Positions 36,484 through 44,942 of a stretch of DNA of 64,000 nucleotides are shown in pieces. Within the stretch, counting starts at the first letter, position 1; every line of letters starts with the position of its first letter. The stretch covers positions 5,705 through 69,704 of the forward strand of contig JAZULT010000009.1 in NCBI GenBank assembly GCA_045603225.1, written 5' to 3'. The position numbers were made by a program, and so were the translations under genes. Under the pieces are notes generated by a model. The model saw only the letters and a program-made list of their open reading frames with translations, was not told the origin of the DNA and did not search any database. Source of the stretch: RGIG9115 sp045603225 (GTDB lineage Bacteria > Bacillota > Clostridia > UBA1381).

Positions 36484-37538
36484 TGAATTTTGATAAAAAA
36501 ACAACGGGAATTATCAAAGGTATAGCGCTGATTCTCATGTTTGTGCATCATTTTTTCGGATTCCCGGAATGGATTTCCGCAGGTAACAGTTTCATAAGTT
36601 TACCGGTTGGTAATCTGACAACGGCATATTATTTCGGAAAGTTCGGAAATATATGCGTTGCGATGTTTATGTTTCTTACAGGATACGGTGTATATTTCAG
36701 TTATAAAAAAGGAAAATGTCTGAGATACAGTCTGAAGAAAATCTTTACTTTTCTTGCACAGTACTGGATATTACTCTTCACATTTTTCATTCCTGTAGAA
36801 TATTTCTGCGGAATGCGTGATTATTCCGTATCGGTTATTCTGAACGAAATGTTTGCGCTCACGTCCCGTATAGTAAATTTTGCGTGGTATGTTCGTTTTT
36901 ATGTTCTTGCGATGCTCAGTCTTCCGCTTCTTAAAAAGCTTTTCTGTATAAGCGAGGGGTTTAAGACTGTGAGCATATTTGTGTACTGGACATTATGTTT
37001 TGTTCTGAGAAAAATTGCACAGACTGTTGATATGGGTACATTTTATATTGTGGCTGAGGAATACCTGAGGTTTATGCCTACCGTAATTCTTGGATATCTT
37101 GCTGCAGAGCACGGATATATGGGGAAACTCGGAAAGCTGTTCGGCAGACTCAGAATGAATAATCTTCCGGGAGGATTGCTTATCTGTGCTGTGATATTCG
37201 TACTGAGGGTGAAGTTTCTGAAAGAGACTTATACTTATCTTCCGTCAACTGATTTTGTACTTGTTCCGTTTTTTATATACGGATTGACGGTTATAATAAA
37301 TTCGATAAAAGTCGGATTTGTGGAGAAAACACTGCTTGTTATCGGTGCGAACAGTATGAATTTGTGGTTTCTGCAGTCAGTATTCTACGGAAGCACAGCA
37401 AAGCTTCAGTTTATAGCATATATTCCGAAAATATCAGTGGCTGTTGTTATATGGTCTCTTATTTGTCTGATTCCTGTATCGCGGATATATAATAAAATTT
37501 TTGCACTGATTTTCAGCCGGCGGGGTGATAAAAAATGA
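36483..37538 (+). CDS. Acyltransferase family 3 membrane protein
   Basis: A 351-residue integral membrane protein with about ten hydrophobic segments. It begins KKTTGIIKGIALILMFVHH, the typical acyltransferase-3 opening with a histidine pair at the end of helix 1. The early loop includes FGFPEWISAG, and MFLTGYGVYFSYKK resembles helix 3 of the family. Members transfer acetyl or other acyl groups to extracytoplasmic sugars, often on wall polymers or exopolysaccharide. The acceptor here is unknown. Overlaps the MATE gene by 4 nt. Confidence 0.82.
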   Translation: MNFDKKTTGIIKGIALILMFVHHFFGFPEWISAGNSFISLPVGNLTTAYYFGKFGNICVAMFMFLTGYGVYFSYKKGKCLRYSLKKIFTFLAQYWILLFTFFIPVEYFCGMRDYSVSVILNEMFALTSRIVNFAWYVRFYVLAMLSLPLLKKLFCISEGFKTVSIFVYWTLCFVLRKIAQTVDMGTFYIVAEEYLRFMPTVILGYLAAEHGYMGKLGKLFGRLRMNNLPGGLLICAVIFVLRVKFLKETYTYLPSTDFVLVPFFIYGLTVIINSIKVGFVEKTLLVIGANSMNLWFLQSVFYGSTAKLQFIAYIPKISVAVVIWSLICLIPVSRIYNKIFALIFSRRGDKK

Positions 37539-38878
37539 AAAAATATGAGTTGAATATGTCCGAGGGGAAAATCCTGAAGAATATTATTATATTTTCTGTA
37601 CCGCTTATAATGTCAAGCTTGTTACAGCTTCTCTTTAATGCGGCAGATATGGTTATTGTAGGGCGATTCGACGGAGAAGGAGCTCTTGCAGCAGTAGGTT
37701 CAACATCGTCGCTTATAAATCTTATCATCAACGTTTTTATAGGATATTCCACAGGTTCAAGTGTTGTAATATCGAGATATTTCGGTGCAAATGATGATAA
37801 GCTTGTAAAGAGGTCAGCTCATACGAGTATAGCGACTGCATTGCTGTTTGGGGTGATTACTTTTATTCTTGGCATGGCAATCTCAAGAAGTATGCTTATA
37901 GTTATGGGAACGCCTGATGATGTTCTTGACAGTGCAGCGCTTTATATGAAGATATACTTTGTCGGTATGCCGGCTGTAATGGTTTATAATTTCGGAAGCG
38001 GTGTGCTTCGTGCTGTTGGAGATACAAAACGTCCGCTTATTTATTTGTCTGTTGCCGGAGTTATAAACGTTGTTCTGAATATTGTTTTCGTTGCCGGATT
38101 CGGTATGGGTGTTGCAGGTGTTGCATGGGCAACAACTATTTCCCAGACGGTCAGTGCCGGGTGTGTGCTTGTGTGCCTGATTAAAACAAAAGCAAGCTAT
38201 GGCATAAATCTGCGTGAATTACGGATACATAAAAAGGAATTTGCGCAGATGACAAAAGTAGGTCTCCCGGCAGGCATTCAGGGAAGTTTGTTTTCAATCT
38301 CAAACGTTATTATACAGTCATCAATAAATACCTTCGGTTCTGTTGCTATGGCAGGAAGTACGGCAGGCGGAAACCTTGAAGGCTTTATATACGTAATTCT
38401 CAATGCAATTGCTCAGGCAACGCTTACATTTACGGCTCAGAATTACGGAGCAGGAAAAAGAGACCGTATTAAAAAGGGAATTATGATATGTCTTGCCTTT
38501 CAGTTTATAGCCGTGTTTACACTTGGCATGCTTATGGTGCTTTTCAGCAAGCAGCTTCTCGGAATTTATACCGACAATGCAGAATCGATAAAATCAGGCA
38601 TGGAGCGAATGTCGGTTATCTGTTCGATGTATTTTATTTGCGGATTCAATGAATCAATAGTAGCATTCCTGAGAGGGATAGGTCATCCGACACTTCCTAC
38701 CGCTGTTACTGTATTCGGAGTGTGTGGGTTGCGTCTTCTATATGTGTATACGGTATTTAAGTATTTCAATACACTCGGTGCTCTGTTTGCAATATATCCG
38801 ATTTCGTGGGCAATCACTTTTGTAATAAACGGAATTGCTGCTTGTGTATTATGGAAAAAACAAGGTAGATTTGTGTAA
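37535..38878 (+). CDS. MATE family efflux transporter
   Basis: A 447-residue, 12-helix multidrug and toxin extrusion (MATE) transporter, DinF/NorM-like. It opens with the usual ILKNIIIFSVPLIMSSLLQ and then NAADMVIVGRF, the latter being the MATE helix 2 signature. A pseudo-repeat starts near residue 240 (KVGLPAGIQGSLFSISNVII). MATE pumps use a Na+ or H+ gradient to export cationic drugs or metabolites. Last gene of the 35009-38878 run; a weak hairpin follows. Confidence 0.92.
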   Translation: MKKYELNMSEGKILKNIIIFSVPLIMSSLLQLLFNAADMVIVGRFDGEGALAAVGSTSSLINLIINVFIGYSTGSSVVISRYFGANDDKLVKRSAHTSIATALLFGVITFILGMAISRSMLIVMGTPDDVLDSAALYMKIYFVGMPAVMVYNFGSGVLRAVGDTKRPLIYLSVAGVINVVLNIVFVAGFGMGVAGVAWATTISQTVSAGCVLVCLIKTKASYGINLRELRIHKKEFAQMTKVGLPAGIQGSLFSISNVIIQSSINTFGSVAMAGSTAGGNLEGFIYVILNAIAQATLTFTAQNYGAGKRDRIKKGIMICLAFQFIAVFTLGMLMVLFSKQLLGIYTDNAESIKSGMERMSVICSMYFICGFNESIVAFLRGIGHPTLPTAVTVFGVCGLRLLYVYTVFKYFNTLGALFAIYPISWAITFVINGIAACVLWKKQGRFV

Positions 38879-38938
38879 AATATACTGTAAAATATACTGT
38901 AAAAAATAGCAGTATGACAGTTTTTTTCGCTAAAGTTA
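38877..38938 (+). repeat. Tandem 12-bp duplication and weak hairpin after the MATE gene
   Basis: AAAATATACTGT occurs twice in tandem (38877-38900). It is followed by an imperfect stem (ACTGT...ACAGT) and a T-run, probably a weak terminator produced or altered by the duplication. Confidence 0.45.
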
Positions 38939-38956
38939 AAAAATTTATAAAAATAC

Positions 38957-38985
38957 TTGACAAATTGATAAAAAATAAGTATAAT
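38957..38985 (+). promoter_or_regulatory. Consensus promoter of rpmH-rnpA operon
   Basis: TTGACA (38957-38962) and TATAAT (38980-38985) are 17 bp apart, about 90 nt before rpmH. I saw no cluster of DnaA boxes (TTATCCACA type) in this interval. Confidence 0.88.
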
Positions 38986-39073
38986 AGAAAAGGTGTCTAA
39001 TGAGTTATTGTAATTTGTTGGATTGAAAGTAATTGTTAACGTTCAGTAACAAAATAACAGGAGGTGTCGTTGC

Positions 39074-39208
39074 ATGAAAAGAACATTTCAACCGAAAAAG
39101 CGTCAGAGAGCTAAGGAACACGGATTCAGAAAAAGAATGAGTACTTCTTCCGGAAGAAAGATTTTGGCAAGCAGAAGACAAAGAGGCAGAAAGAAACTTT
39201 CTGCATAA
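39074..39208 (+). CDS. rpmH: 50S ribosomal protein L34
   Basis: A 44-residue, highly basic protein that reads MKRTFQPKKRQRAKEHGFRK at the start and ends GRKKLSA, a standard L34. The start at 39074 follows AGGAGG. The rpmH-rnpA-yidD-yidC-jag order is conserved near bacterial replication origins, but here the MATE gene, not dnaA, is upstream. Confidence 0.97.
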   Translation: MKRTFQPKKRQRAKEHGFRKRMSTSSGRKILASRRQRGRKKLSA

Positions 39209-39228
39209 TTCTCTGCGGAGCATAGATC

Positions 39229-39279
39229 GCAAGGCAATGAGGAGGACTTGTGCTCCCCCTTGTTGCTTTTTTGTTTTTT
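39229..39279 (+). terminator. Attenuator-like hairpin between rpmH and rnpA
   Basis: GCAAGGCAATGAGGAG can pair imperfectly with CTCCCCCTTGTTGC and is followed by TTTTTTGTTTTTT. This looks like a partial intrinsic terminator that would lower rnpA transcription relative to rpmH. The stem contains a GGAGG sequence, so it may also mask a ribosome binding site. Confidence 0.6.
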
Positions 39280-39289
39280 ATTAAAGTTT

Positions 39290-39646
39290 ATGAAAAAAGA
39301 AAATAAGCTGAAGCTTAACAAGGATTTCAGACGTTTGTATGCAAAAGGGAAAAGCGCTGTAGGCGGATGCATTGTTGTATATTCCATGAAAAACCGATGC
39401 GGCAGAGTACGTGCCGGACTTACGGTCGGTAAAGGAGTCGGCAATGCTGTAAAGCGAAACCGGGCAAAACGTCTCATACGTGCTTCTTTTGACTCGATGT
39501 TTGAAAACATCAAGCCGGGATATGATTATATTCTGGTGGCACGAAACCGTATTGACGGTAAAAAAATGGGACAGGTTGCACGTGATATGAAAAAATCGCT
39601 TATTTCCCTTGATTTATATATTCCCGGAGACGGTGATATTAAATGA
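39290..39646 (+). CDS. rnpA: Ribonuclease P protein component
   Basis: Protein subunit of RNase P, which removes 5' leaders from pre-tRNAs. The 118-residue frame starts at ATG 39290, giving MKKENKLKLNKDFRRLYAKG, the normal RnpA opening. The RNR signature is in KRNRAKRLIRASF. A longer frame from TTG 39248 would add a hydrophobic stretch encoded by the hairpin and T-tract, so it is rejected. The ribosome binding site at 39290 is weak, which with the upstream attenuator suggests low expression. Overlaps yidD by 4 nt. Confidence 0.94.
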   Translation: MKKENKLKLNKDFRRLYAKGKSAVGGCIVVYSMKNRCGRVRAGLTVGKGVGNAVKRNRAKRLIRASFDSMFENIKPGYDYILVARNRIDGKKMGQVARDMKKSLISLDLYIPGDGDIK

Positions 39647-39855
39647 AAAAAATTATTCTACAATTAATCTTATTTTACAGACACCATATTTCTCAGTTGA
39701 AGAGAACACCATGCTGTCGCTTTATTCCGACTTGCTCGGAGTATGCATATACCGCCGTGGAGCGGTACGGAGCGTTAAAAGGCGGATTTATGGCTATAAA
39801 AAGAATTCTCAGATGCCACCCCTTTTGTAAAGGCGGATATGATCCCGTTCCGTGA
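39643..39855 (+). CDS. yidD: Membrane protein insertion efficiency factor YidD
   Basis: A 70-residue protein with the family pattern: an amphipathic N-terminus, FYRHHISQ, then CCRFIPTCSEYAYTAVERYG and the closing CHPFCKGGYDPVP. It assists the insertase YidC at the membrane. It overlaps rnpA by 4 nt and lies 36 bp before yidC. Confidence 0.96.
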   Translation: MKKIILQLILFYRHHISQLKRTPCCRFIPTCSEYAYTAVERYGALKGGFMAIKRILRCHPFCKGGYDPVP

Positions 39856-39891
39856 GTTAATGACAGCTACTAAACAGAGAGGATTATTGCT

Positions 39892-40821
39892 ATGAATTTA
39901 TATGATATGCTTATAACAAGACCTCTCGGCTTTCTGATTAACTTTATTTACGGAATATTCCAGGATTACGGTCTTGCGATTATATTCTTTACACTTATAA
40001 TAAAGTTGATTATATTGCCGCTGAACATCAAATCTCAGAAAGCTATGCGTAAGCAACAGAAAATACAGCCGTATATAAACGAGCTGCAGAAAAAGTATGC
40101 TAACGATAAAGAAAAGCTTCAGAAGGAAATGATGAAGGTCTATAAGGACAACGATGTAAGCATGATGGGCGGATGCCTGCCGATGCTTATACAGTTGCCG
40201 ATTCTTTTCAGCTTGTACCATGTTATTCAGAGACCTATTACTTATCTTGCAAATGCATCAGTTGATGATATTGCCGCTAAGGTTACTACTATCATAGAGA
40301 AGTTCCCGGATGTTGTCGGTGAAGTTACTATGGATGCAGTAATGCTTGCAAAGAACTCACAGATTCAGATTTCTACGTGGTGTTCTAAAATCGGTGGAGA
40401 ATTTTCTGACTGGGTTTTTGATTTTAACTTTTTCGGTCTCGATATTTCTCAGCAGCCGCAGGCTGCACTGTCACCGCTTATGAAAGGTGATTTCAGTAAT
40501 ATGAGCCTTATATTGCTCATTATTATACCGGTACTTGCTGTACTTACAACAATGCTCAGTACAAAAGTGACACAGTCACAGACAAAAAATAATAACAATG
40601 AACAGATGGAGAGTACGATGGGTACAATGAACCTCGTAATGCCGCTTATGACAGGATGGTTCACTTTCATACTCCCGGCAGGTATGGGCTTATACTGGAT
40701 AATCAGTAATATTTTCCAGATTGGTCAGCAGCTTGCATTAAATTATTATTTTGATAAGAAAGGGGACGATTCAGATGTCAAATTGCCCGAAAACAATAGA
40801 AAAAAAGGGAAAAAGCGTTGA
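39892..40821 (+). CDS. yidC: Membrane protein insertase YidC
   Basis: Inserts and folds membrane proteins, alone or with SecYEG. The 309-residue form has five or so transmembrane segments and the Gram-positive layout. TM1 is YGLAIIFFTLIIKLIILPLN and carries the conserved lysine near the hydrophilic groove (K in LIIKL). A charged cytoplasmic hairpin follows (KAMRKQQKIQPYINELQKKY). The motif MGGCLPMLIQLPILFSLYHV is typical of YidC, and the tail is basic (RKKGKKR). No lipobox is seen at the N-terminus. The start of jag lies inside its last 47 nt. Confidence 0.96.
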   Translation: MNLYDMLITRPLGFLINFIYGIFQDYGLAIIFFTLIIKLIILPLNIKSQKAMRKQQKIQPYINELQKKYANDKEKLQKEMMKVYKDNDVSMMGGCLPMLIQLPILFSLYHVIQRPITYLANASVDDIAAKVTTIIEKFPDVVGEVTMDAVMLAKNSQIQISTWCSKIGGEFSDWVFDFNFFGLDISQQPQAALSPLMKGDFSNMSLILLIIIPVLAVLTTMLSTKVTQSQTKNNNNEQMESTMGTMNLVMPLMTGWFTFILPAGMGLYWIISNIFQIGQQLALNYYFDKKGDDSDVKLPENNRKKGKKR

Positions 40822-41602
40822 GGATGCTTTAGCACTTGCTCTTGAAGAGCTTGGCGTAAGCGAAAAAGACGTTACTTATACAGTAATTGAGGAAGCTTCA
40901 AAAGGATTCCTCGGAATAGGCTCGAAGGAAGCAGTTATCAGAGTGGAACTTATCGAAAAAGAGGTTGAAGCTCCGACTGACACTGTAAGTGTTGCTACAG
41001 ATTTCCTTTCTCAGCTGTTCAGTGCAATGAACATGGATGTAAAAATAGATGCAAAGCAGGAGGAAGATGTAATTAACATTGATCTTGCAGGCGAAGATAT
41101 GGGTATTATAATCGGCAAACGCGGTGATACTCTTGACAGCCTTCAGTATCTTACATCACTTGTTGCAAATAAGAATAAGAACAGAGATTCTTATACAAGA
41201 ATTTCTATTGATACAGAAGGTTACAGAGAAAAGAGAGTTGAGTCTCTTAAGGCTCTTGCAGACAGACTTGCAAGCAAGGTTACAAGAAGCGGTAAGAAGT
41301 ATACACTTGAACCGATGAATCCGTACGAAAGACGTATAATTCATTCTCATCTCCAGAGCAGTGAAACTGTTACAACATTCTCAATTGGTGAAGACCCGTA
41401 CCGTAAACTGGTTATTGCACCGAAAAATGAGAAAAAAAGACCCCCCAGAAGAACACCGGTAAAACCACAGGCAGCTCCGGCATACTCTGAGGATGGCGAA
41501 GATACAGAAGACCTTCCAATGACTTATCCGGGGGGCGGACGTCCGACAGATAAGCCAAAGGCAAGCAGTTTTGAAGAGTATCTTGCAAATCAGGAAAACT
41601 AA
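40775..41602 (+). CDS. khpB: RNA-binding protein Jag/KhpB
   Basis: A 275-residue RNA-binding protein. It has a Jag-N domain (about 5-55, KSVEDALALALEELG... FLGIGSKEAVIRVE), a KH domain (about 80-150, with GXXG motif GKRGDTLDSLQYL) and an R3H domain (about 160-215, R-rich with PMNPYERRIIHSHL). In Firmicutes KhpB works with KhpA in controlling cell elongation and division. The tail is proline-rich and disordered. The start at 40775 is taken because AAAGGGGA precedes it; an upstream frame start inside yidC lacks one. Commonly the last gene before mnmE; here an rRNA methyltransferase gene follows. Confidence 0.94.
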   Translation: MSNCPKTIEKKGKSVEDALALALEELGVSEKDVTYTVIEEASKGFLGIGSKEAVIRVELIEKEVEAPTDTVSVATDFLSQLFSAMNMDVKIDAKQEEDVINIDLAGEDMGIIIGKRGDTLDSLQYLTSLVANKNKNRDSYTRISIDTEGYREKRVESLKALADRLASKVTRSGKKYTLEPMNPYERRIIHSHLQSSETVTTFSIGEDPYRKLVIAPKNEKKRPPRRTPVKPQAAPAYSEDGEDTEDLPMTYPGGGRPTDKPKASSFEEYLANQEN

Positions 41603-41611
41603 ATTGCTACT

Positions 41612-41642
41612 CAGGCGAACACATTGTGTTCGCCTGTTTTTC
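41612..41642 (+). terminator. Terminator after khpB
   Basis: CAGGCGAACACA pairs with TGTGTTCGCCTG around a tight loop, followed by TTTTTC. It ends the rpmH-khpB operon 14 bp before the next start codon, so the ribosome binding site of the methyltransferase lies directly behind it. Confidence 0.88.
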
Positions 41643-41655
41643 AAAGGATATAATT

Positions 41656-42987
41656 ATGATTATAAAGAATATTGAAATAACCGATATTACCACGGATGCA
41701 GTAGGTGTGGGGCATTATGAAGGAAAAGCGATTTTTATTCCTAAAACTGTTCCCGGTGATGTTGTGAATGCAAGAATTGAAAAGTCAAAACCAAATCTTG
41801 CTTATGCTAAAAAGACGGAATATGTCACAAAATCTCCCGACAGATGTGCTCCTGTCTGCAAGAACTTCTCAAAATGCGGTGGCTGTCAGCTTATGCATAT
41901 AAATTATGACGCACAGCTTCGCATTAAAAAGAAGTTTATTTATGATGCCCTGACTCGTATAGGCGGAGTGAATAATGATATAGAAATTGATATGATAGGA
42001 GCTGAGTCTCCTGTTGGTTACAGGAATAAAATGATTTTTCCTGTAGGTGAAAATGTGTGCGGATTTTATGAGACAAAGAGTCATAATATAGTGCCGCTTG
42101 AAGACTGCAGTCTCGGAATAATCAAAAGCGATAAGCTTATAAAAACACTTCTTGATTTTATGAGAAAATATAGTGTCAGAGCTTATGACGAGAAGACGGG
42201 AAATGGAATCGTCAGACGCTTGTTTGTGAGACATGGGATTCATTCGGGCGAAACAATGGTTGTTATATCCGCAAACGCAGACAGTATCCCTTATGAAAGT
42301 GAATTGTCCGATATGCTTTGCAGTGCTGAGGAAAGTATTGTAAGCATTATTGTTAATGTGAATACAAAACGTACAAATCTTGTTCTTGGTGAAAAGAACA
42401 GGGTTATATACGGAAAAGAAGTTATAAAGGATACGCTTTGCGGATTTGAATATGATATCTCTCCGCATAGCTTTTTTCAGATAAATCCTGTTCAGACGGA
42501 AAAACTGTATAGTCGTGCAATAGAATATGCAGATATCAAGCCTGATGAAACAGTTCTTGATGTTTACTGCGGAATCGGAACAATATCCATGACCGCTTCA
42601 AGAAATGCGAAAAAAGTAATTGGTATTGAAATTGTTCCTGTAGCGATAGAAAATGCAAGGAAAAATGCTGAGGATAATAATGTCACTAATTGCTCGTTTC
42701 TTGCAGGAAAAGCGGAAGAACTCGTCCCGAAGCTTATCTCCGAAAATCTGAAACCTGATAAGGTAATTCTTGACCCTCCGCGAAAAGGAAGCGACAAAGA
42801 AACACTTTCCGCAATCTGCTCCGCAAAACCGGAAAAGATTGTCTATGTTTCCTGTAATCCTGCAACGCTTGCACGTGATGTGAAATATCTGCAGGAGAAC
42901 GGTTATAGAGTAGATAAGGTTACGGGCGTTGATATGTTCCCGCAGACTTGCCACGTTGAGAGTGTTGTATTGATGTCAAAAGTTTAA
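41656..42987 (+). CDS. rlmD: 23S rRNA (uracil-5)-methyltransferase, RlmD/RlmCD type
   Basis: A 443-residue S-adenosylmethionine-dependent m5U methyltransferase. Parts in order: a TRAM-like beta barrel (about 1-55), an iron-sulfur cysteine set C64, C68, C74, C77 (CAPVCKNFSKCGGC), and a Rossmann domain with VLDVYCGIGTISM. The catalytic cysteine is C400 in VYVSCNPATLARDV, and ILDPPRKG is motif IV. In Gram-positives one enzyme (RlmCD) can modify both U747 and U1939, so the specificity is not certain. The start at 41656 follows AAAGGAT; a longer frame would overlap the terminator. A stem-loop terminator follows. Confidence 0.93.
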   Translation: MIIKNIEITDITTDAVGVGHYEGKAIFIPKTVPGDVVNARIEKSKPNLAYAKKTEYVTKSPDRCAPVCKNFSKCGGCQLMHINYDAQLRIKKKFIYDALTRIGGVNNDIEIDMIGAESPVGYRNKMIFPVGENVCGFYETKSHNIVPLEDCSLGIIKSDKLIKTLLDFMRKYSVRAYDEKTGNGIVRRLFVRHGIHSGETMVVISANADSIPYESELSDMLCSAEESIVSIIVNVNTKRTNLVLGEKNRVIYGKEVIKDTLCGFEYDISPHSFFQINPVQTEKLYSRAIEYADIKPDETVLDVYCGIGTISMTASRNAKKVIGIEIVPVAIENARKNAEDNNVTNCSFLAGKAEELVPKLISENLKPDKVILDPPRKGSDKETLSAICSAKPEKIVYVSCNPATLARDVKYLQENGYRVDKVTGVDMFPQTCHVESVVLMSKV

Positions 42988-43016
42988 AACTGAATAGCTT
43001 GAAAACCATAGGAAAT

Positions 43017-43075
43017 AAGGGATTTTTGAGATTTTCTGTTAATTTGAAACAGTCTCAAAAATCCCTTTTATTTTG
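43017..43075 (+). terminator. Terminator after rlmD
   Basis: A perfect 15-bp stem (AAGGGATTTTTGAGA 43017-43031 with TCTCAAAAATCCCTT 43053-43067), a 21-nt loop and a T-rich tail (TTATTTT). Confidence 0.8.
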
Positions 43076-43259
43076 GGTGGGGAAACATATCAATACAAAA
43101 AAGTTCGTAGGGTTGACATGACAGATTAGATAATGGGATGTTTTTGGGTATGTTGTCTTGACAGATTTGCTTTTAGTATTGAAGAGCATGATTGCGTTTA
43201 ATCAATACAGATGAAAAGGTTCAAGTCCTTAATGTGTTAATGTATAATGACCTGATAGT
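43076..43259. other. Gene-free AT-rich spacer
   Basis: No credible reading frame. TGACAGATT occurs twice (about 43119 and 43160) within GTTGACATGACAGATT and GTCTTGACAGATT, a possible relic of an insertion-sequence end. Nothing else is recognised. Confidence 0.35.
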
Positions 43260-43420
43260 TGTACAATTCGGCGTAATTAAACTTTTTTGCAATAAAGGTA
43301 TACTTTTCGGCGTAATTAAACTTTTTCGCAATAATAGGCATACTTTTCGGCAATAATATACTTTTTGGCGATATAGCATACTTTCTCGCCAAAAGGTTTA
43401 CTTTTTTCGCATAAATAAGG
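43260..43420 (+). repeat. Seven-copy, 20-bp-periodic ACTTTT(T)CGGC array
   Basis: ACTTTT (once ACTTTC) begins at 43281, 43302, 43320, 43342, 43360, 43380 and 43400, steps of 21, 18, 22, 18, 20 and 20 bp. Each is followed by a CGGC/CGCA/TGGCG-like core. A 19-nt unit CGGCGTAATTAAACTTTTT is repeated exactly at 43269 and 43308. The left edge reads TGTACAATTCGG. Repeated protein-binding sites at two-helical-turn spacing occur at the ends of IS21-family transposons, whose IRs begin TGT. The array may be a relic end of such an element; no istA/istB gene is present. Confidence 0.7.
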
Positions 43421-43485
43421 GATTAATAATAAAAAAATGCCAGTTAAATGGAAAATTAATCAGCATTTTAGAATGTTAGGTGGGG

Positions 43486-44304
43486 TTATTTATTTGATTT
43501 TTTATACGAATTAGGCATACACCCCATATAATGCTTGAAAGTCTTGGTAAAAAAAGACATATTTGTAAAACCGCATAATTCTGCAGATTCAGAAACTGTT
43601 GATCCGGCAGAAATGAGATTTGCGGCTTTTTGGCAGCGATAGCTGTTAATATATTGGACAACAGTCTGATTTGTTATTTTTTTAAAATCTCTTGAAAGAG
43701 TGAATTTGTCAATTAAAGAAGCTTTGGAAATCTCATCAAGAGACATTTTTGTATGATAGTTTTTGCGTATGTATTTTATTGCTGTTTTGACAGCTTTAAA
43801 GGATTTGAGGTTTGCATCGTTTTTGTTATCTGAAATTGTTTGGTTTTCAATTAATTCAATAAGAATTTCAATTATAAGTCTGTATAGTTTTGCAACTCTG
43901 TAAGTATTGTTGATATCTTCATAAACTGATTTGAATTCTTTATGCAGATTTAGTAATAAATCGCTTTTAATAAGTGGTTTAAAGTTTAAAAAAGATGTAT
44001 TTATATTTATTTGGGAACAAAAAGCAGTATCTATGATAAGACAGTCATATTTTATTCTGTCAGTTGTATTTGTATGATGTATTACGTTTGAATTGACAAC
44101 CGCAATCTGATTTTTTGATATATTATAGGTTTTCATATCCATCAAGACATAGCCGGAACCCTCAGTACAGAATTGAATTTCTATATTTTCATGCCAGTTT
44201 GCTTCTTTACTGTATGTAGTGGGAGTGATTGTGATATCGGAATAGAATTTGAAAGGAAGATTATCTTTAAATGTTAAGTATTCTTCGTATCGTGTACCAA
44301 GCAT
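43486..44304 (-). CDS. AraC-family transcriptional regulator (cupin-type)
   Basis: A 272-residue regulator. The N-terminal half is a cupin-like sugar-sensing domain (NWHENIEIQFCTEGSGYVLM, then IAVVNSNVIHHT), and the C-terminal ~100 residues form the AraC double helix-turn-helix (MSLDEISKASLIDKFTLSRD; the second signature is CGFTNMSFFTKTFKHYMG). The start at 44304 is used because AAGGAG precedes it by nine bases. It diverges from the YgjV-like and beta-propeller genes, which it probably controls through the 125-bp gap. The repeat array lies at its 3' side, so it is not its operator. Confidence 0.88.
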   Translation of the reverse strand: MLGTRYEEYLTFKDNLPFKFYSDITITPTTYSKEANWHENIEIQFCTEGSGYVLMDMKTYNISKNQIAVVNSNVIHHTNTTDRIKYDCLIIDTAFCSQININTSFLNFKPLIKSDLLLNLHKEFKSVYEDINNTYRVAKLYRLIIEILIELIENQTISDNKNDANLKSFKAVKTAIKYIRKNYHTKMSLDEISKASLIDKFTLSRDFKKITNQTVVQYINSYRCQKAANLISAGSTVSESAELCGFTNMSFFTKTFKHYMGCMPNSYKKSNK

Positions 44305-44349
44305 ATAAAAAAACTCCTTTTGCAAGATAGTGTTATTTTTATACAATAT

Positions 44350-44379
44350 TTGACATTGTAATAAATATGAATCTATATT
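44350..44379 (+). promoter_or_regulatory. Promoter facing the YgjV-like gene
   Basis: TTGACA at 44350-44355 and TATATT at 44374-44379 have 18-bp spacing; a better TATAAT at 44379 is too far. Shared with the divergent AraC regulator region. Confidence 0.55.
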
Positions 44380-44429
44380 ATAATAACATTATAACATACA
44401 AATTATATATTTGCAAGGGGGGAATTTTA

Positions 44430-44942
44430 ATGAATTTGGTTGCACAGCTTTTCGGAGTGGGTGCCATGATTTTTCTTTTTCTGATAAACCAGCAAAAAGA
44501 GCGAAAGAAACTTATTATTTGTAAGATGATGACAGATATATGCTGGGTCGGACATTACTTTTGTCTGAGTGCTGTAGGAGGAATGATTCCGAATTTTGTA
44601 GGAATTTTCAGAGAAGCGGTTTTTATGAACAGAGAAAGTAAAAAATGGGCAGCAATGCCTTTCTGGCCGATAATCTTTATGTGTATTAACTGGGCTTTGG
44701 GATTTATGACATTTTCAGCACCCGTAAATATTATTCCGATTGTGGCATCAACCTTGGTGACGGTTTCATTGTGGCTTAAAAAAACATGGCATATAAAGCT
44801 TTTGTTATGCTTTGCATCCTTACTCTTCTTGGTATATGATTTGTTTGTAAATTCGTGGATTGGTGTATTAAGCGAATCCATATCTATTTTGTCAATTATA
44901 ATTTATCTTATTAAAATGAGGAGAGTTGAAAATGAAGAATAA
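44430..44942 (+). CDS. YgjV-family inner membrane protein
   Basis: A 170-residue membrane protein with about five hydrophobic segments. Its opening MNLVAQLFGVGAMIFLFLIN, then KKLIICKMMTDICWVGHYF and FRE...FMNRESKKWA, match the YgjV family of small membrane proteins of unknown function. The start at 44430 is chosen for AGGGGGG upstream; earlier in-frame codons lack one. It overlaps the beta-propeller gene by 11 nt, so both are co-expressed, probably under the divergent AraC regulator. A transport or sensing role is a guess. Confidence 0.75.
   Translation: MNLVAQLFGVGAMIFLFLINQQKERKKLIICKMMTDICWVGHYFCLSAVGGMIPNFVGIFREAVFMNRESKKWAAMPFWPIIFMCINWALGFMTFSAPVNIIPIVASTLVTVSLWLKKTWHIKLLLCFASLLFLVYDLFVNSWIGVLSESISILSIIIYLIKMRRVENEE

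Noticed and set aside
38879..39073. Replication origin next to rpmH
   Set aside because: No dnaA gene and no TTATCCACA-like cluster were seen; rpmH alone is not proof of an origin.
39248..39289. N-terminal extension of rnpA from TTG 39248
   Set aside because: It would translate the hairpin and T-tract into a hydrophobic segment that RnpA lacks; ATG 39290 gives the standard N-terminus.
43260..43420. CRISPR array
   Set aside because: Units are degenerate with 18-22-bp steps and no unique spacers of 30 bp or so; no cas genes are present.
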